Below, piece by piece: positions 62,371 to 64,000 of a stretch of 64,000 nucleotides of DNA (position 1 is the stretch's first letter; every line of letters starts with the position of its first letter). The stretch lies in assembly GCF_000507185.2 (NCBI RefSeq), contig NZ_AYTM02000002.1:3817501-3881500 (forward strand). Direction: 5' to 3'. The DNA is from Pseudomonas syringae KCTC 12500. GTDB taxonomy: Bacteria; Pseudomonadota; Gammaproteobacteria; Pseudomonadales; Pseudomonadaceae. A model generated the notes under the pieces. It did not search any database, was not told where the DNA came from, and was given only the letters and a program-made list of their open reading frames with translations. Made by a program: the position numbers and the translations under genes.

Positions 62371-62788
62371 GTTCGAGGAGGTCGTCGGCCTGTGGCGTGA
62401 TCAGCGTCCGGCGAGCCCGCTCGACTGCTGGGTCGACGACGCCAACGCACGGCTGGAAATGGTGGGTGGCGGAGTCCGTTGCAGCATCGAGTTACTCGAC
62501 CCCTATGACGCCAACGACCCTCAGCGTATCGAAGCATTGCTCAGTCATGGCGGTGCCAGCCTGGCGTGTGCCTGTGACGGCGCGTTCGCCATCGATCCGC
62601 AAACGCGCTGCATGGTGCTGGTCAGCTGGATGCCTGGCCCCTGCAGCCTTGCCGATCTGCTGAACCGTCTGGAAAGCCTGGCCAATCAGCGCGCGGCCTT
62701 GCTCAGCCTGATGCACACCACTCTGGTCAATTCTGTGCCCGCCTTAGCCGGGCGCACGACCCTCAATCACCGGCAACCGGGAGTTTGA
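62348..62788 (+). CDS. hrpG: HrpG, T3SS chaperone-like protein
   Basis: 146-aa acidic protein of the CesT-like chaperone type. It starts at ATG 62348 (or at 62357, MDFSEFEE) inside hrpF. In P. syringae HrpG is an HrpV-binding regulator that relieves repression of HrpS, so it couples secretion to regulation. It ends 1 bp before the hrcC start. Confidence 0.9.
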   Translation: MSSMDFSEFEEVVGLWRDQRPASPLDCWVDDANARLEMVGGGVRCSIELLDPYDANDPQRIEALLSHGGASLACACDGAFAIDPQTRCMVLVSWMPGPCSLADLLNRLESLANQRAALLSLMHTTLVNSVPALAGRTTLNHRQPGV

Positions 62789-62789
62789 A

Positions 62790-64000
62790 ATGCGCAAGGC
62801 CTTGATGTGGTTGCCTTTATTGTTGATCGGGCTGTCCCCCGCCACGTGGGCGGTGACCCCCGAAGCCTGGAAACATACGGCTTACGCCTACGATGCCCGG
62901 CAGACCGAGCTGGCGACAGCGCTGGCCGACTTCGCCAAAGAATTCGGCATGGCGCTGGATATGCCGCCCATTCCGGGGGTCCTCGATGACCGGATACGCG
63001 CTCAGAGTCCGGAAGAGTTTCTCGACCGTCTGGGCCAGGAATATCACTTCCAGTGGTTTGTGTATAACGACACGCTGTACGTCAGCCCCTCTAGCGAGCA
63101 CACCTCGGCACGCATCGAAGTGTCATCCGACGCGGTAGATGACCTGCAGACTGCTTTGACCGATGTGGGGCTGCTGGACAAGCGCTTTGGTTGGGGTGTA
63201 CTGCCGAACGAAGGCGTGGTTCTGGTTCGCGGCCCTGCAAAATATGTGGAACTGGTGCGCGATTACAGCAAGAAAGTCGAAGCACCTGAAAAGGGCGACA
63301 AGCAGGACATCATCGTATTTCCGCTCAAATACGCCAGTGCCGCGGACCGCACCATTCGCTATCGCGATCAACAACTGGTGGTCGCCGGTGTCGCCAGCAT
63401 TCTCCAGGATTTGCTGGATACCCGTTCTCATGGCGGGTCCATCAATGGTATGGATCTGCTGGGGCGAGGCGGTCGCGGTAACGGTCTGGCGGGCGGTGGC
63501 GCCCCGGACGCTCCGAGTCTGCCGATGAGCTCCAGCGGCCTCGATACCAATGCGTTGGAGCAGGGCCTCGATCAGGTGCTGCACTATGGCGGCGGCGGCA
63601 GCAAAAGCGGTGGAAAAAGCCGCTCTGGCGGTCGGGCCAACATCCGCGTAACGGCCGATGTCCGTAACAATGCTGTGCTGATCTATGACTTGCCCTCACG
63701 CAAGGCCATGTACGAAAAGCTCATCAAAGAGCTGGATGTTTCGCGCAACCTGATCGAAATCGACGCCGTGATTCTCGACATCGATCGCAACGAGCTGGCA
63801 GAACTGTCCAGCCGCTGGAACTTCAATGCCGGGAGTGTCAACGGGGGTGCCAACATGTTCGACGCGGGCACCAGCTCCACTCTGTTCATTCAGAACGCCG
63901 GCAAGTTCGCTGCCGAACTGCATGCGCTGGAAGGTAACGGCTCAGCCTCGGTGATCGGCAATCCATCGATTCTTACCCTTGAAAACCAGCCGGCCGTGAT
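62790..64000 (+). CDS. hrcC: HrcC, outer-membrane secretin (partial, 3' end outside window)
   Basis: First ~403 residues of the SctC/YscC-family secretin. It has a signal peptide (about residues 1-21, ending TWA). The N-terminal N0 and N1 domains follow (PEEFLDRLGQEYHFQWFVYN, and the LQTALTDVGLLDKRFGWGVL stretch). A low-complexity Gly/Ser-rich linker (about residues 225-285) leads to the N3-type region (ANIRVTADVRNNAVLIYDLPS, IDAVILDIDRNELAE). The beta-barrel C-terminus is beyond the window. It forms the outer-membrane ring. Confidence 0.95.
   Translation, partial: MRKALMWLPLLLIGLSPATWAVTPEAWKHTAYAYDARQTELATALADFAKEFGMALDMPPIPGVLDDRIRAQSPEEFLDRLGQEYHFQWFVYNDTLYVSPSSEHTSARIEVSSDAVDDLQTALTDVGLLDKRFGWGVLPNEGVVLVRGPAKYVELVRDYSKKVEAPEKGDKQDIIVFPLKYASAADRTIRYRDQQLVVAGVASILQDLLDTRSHGGSINGMDLLGRGGRGNGLAGGGAPDAPSLPMSSSGLDTNALEQGLDQVLHYGGGGSKSGGKSRSGGRANIRVTADVRNNAVLIYDLPSRKAMYEKLIKELDVSRNLIEIDAVILDIDRNELAELSSRWNFNAGSVNGGANMFDAGTSSTLFIQNAGKFAAELHALEGNGSASVIGNPSILTLENQPAV

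Noticed and set aside
1..64000. CRISPR arrays, tRNA or rRNA genes and insertion sequences
   Set aside because: I found no direct-repeat arrays, no cloverleaf candidates with a conserved T-loop, and no transposase-like frame.

Overview
The window comes from a plant-associated Pseudomonas of the P. syringae species complex. The decisive evidence is at the right end: a tripartite-type hrp/hrc pathogenicity island with its conserved effector locus. Its HrpA and HrpZ read like the pv. syringae (strain 61/B728a) alleles. The flanking genes are ordinary high-GC fluorescent-pseudomonad genes. The phylogroup cannot be fixed from this sequence alone. I saw no insertion sequence, CRISPR array, tRNA or rRNA.

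Layout. 1-3.6 kb: end of the cyo operon (cytochrome bo3 oxidase; cyoB is cut by the left edge, then cyoC, cyoD, cyoE), closed by a strong terminator. 3.8-13.3 kb: a GT2 glycosyltransferase and a CatB-like acyltransferase, ilvE, a hypothetical protein, a PheC-like periplasmic protein, an ArsR regulator with a quinone-reductase-like enzyme sharing a duplicated operator, sodC, a DUF2945 protein and an exported M20 dipeptidase. 13.4-18.8 kb: two neighbouring c-di-GMP genes (PAS-PAS-GGDEF and PAS-GGDEF-EAL) and a zeta-type toxin with a small upstream partner. 18.8-28.8 kb: a compact ten-gene minus-strand operon for urea-oligomer nitrogen (allophanate hydrolase, BMP-type ABC transporter, formamidase-like amidase, biuret hydrolase, a second isochorismatase-like hydrolase, an HpxZ/AtzH protein, a GntR regulator). 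29-44 kb: mixed metabolic and transport genes, including a split transketolase, MFS and SDR cluster with a divergent LysR gene.

44.2-64 kb: the pathogenicity island. From the left: hopAA1, hrpW, shcE (avrF), avrE1, hrpH (lytic transglycosylase), hrpR, hrpS, hrpA, hrpZ, hrpB, hrcJ, hrpD, hrpE, hrpF, hrpG and the start of hrcC (cut by the right edge). HrpR and HrpS are enhancer-binding proteins that, from known P. syringae biology, switch on hrpL. HrpL then reads the seven intact hrp boxes I located (GGAACC or GGAACT, N15/16, CCACNNA), each in front of a T3SS or effector operon. The usual hopM1-shcM pair is missing between hrpW and shcE; only about 400 bp remain, holding a degenerate hrp box and a hairpin with a T-run. 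The roughly 1.1-kb region upstream of hrpR is AT-rich and holds a perfect CRP/Vfr-type palindrome.
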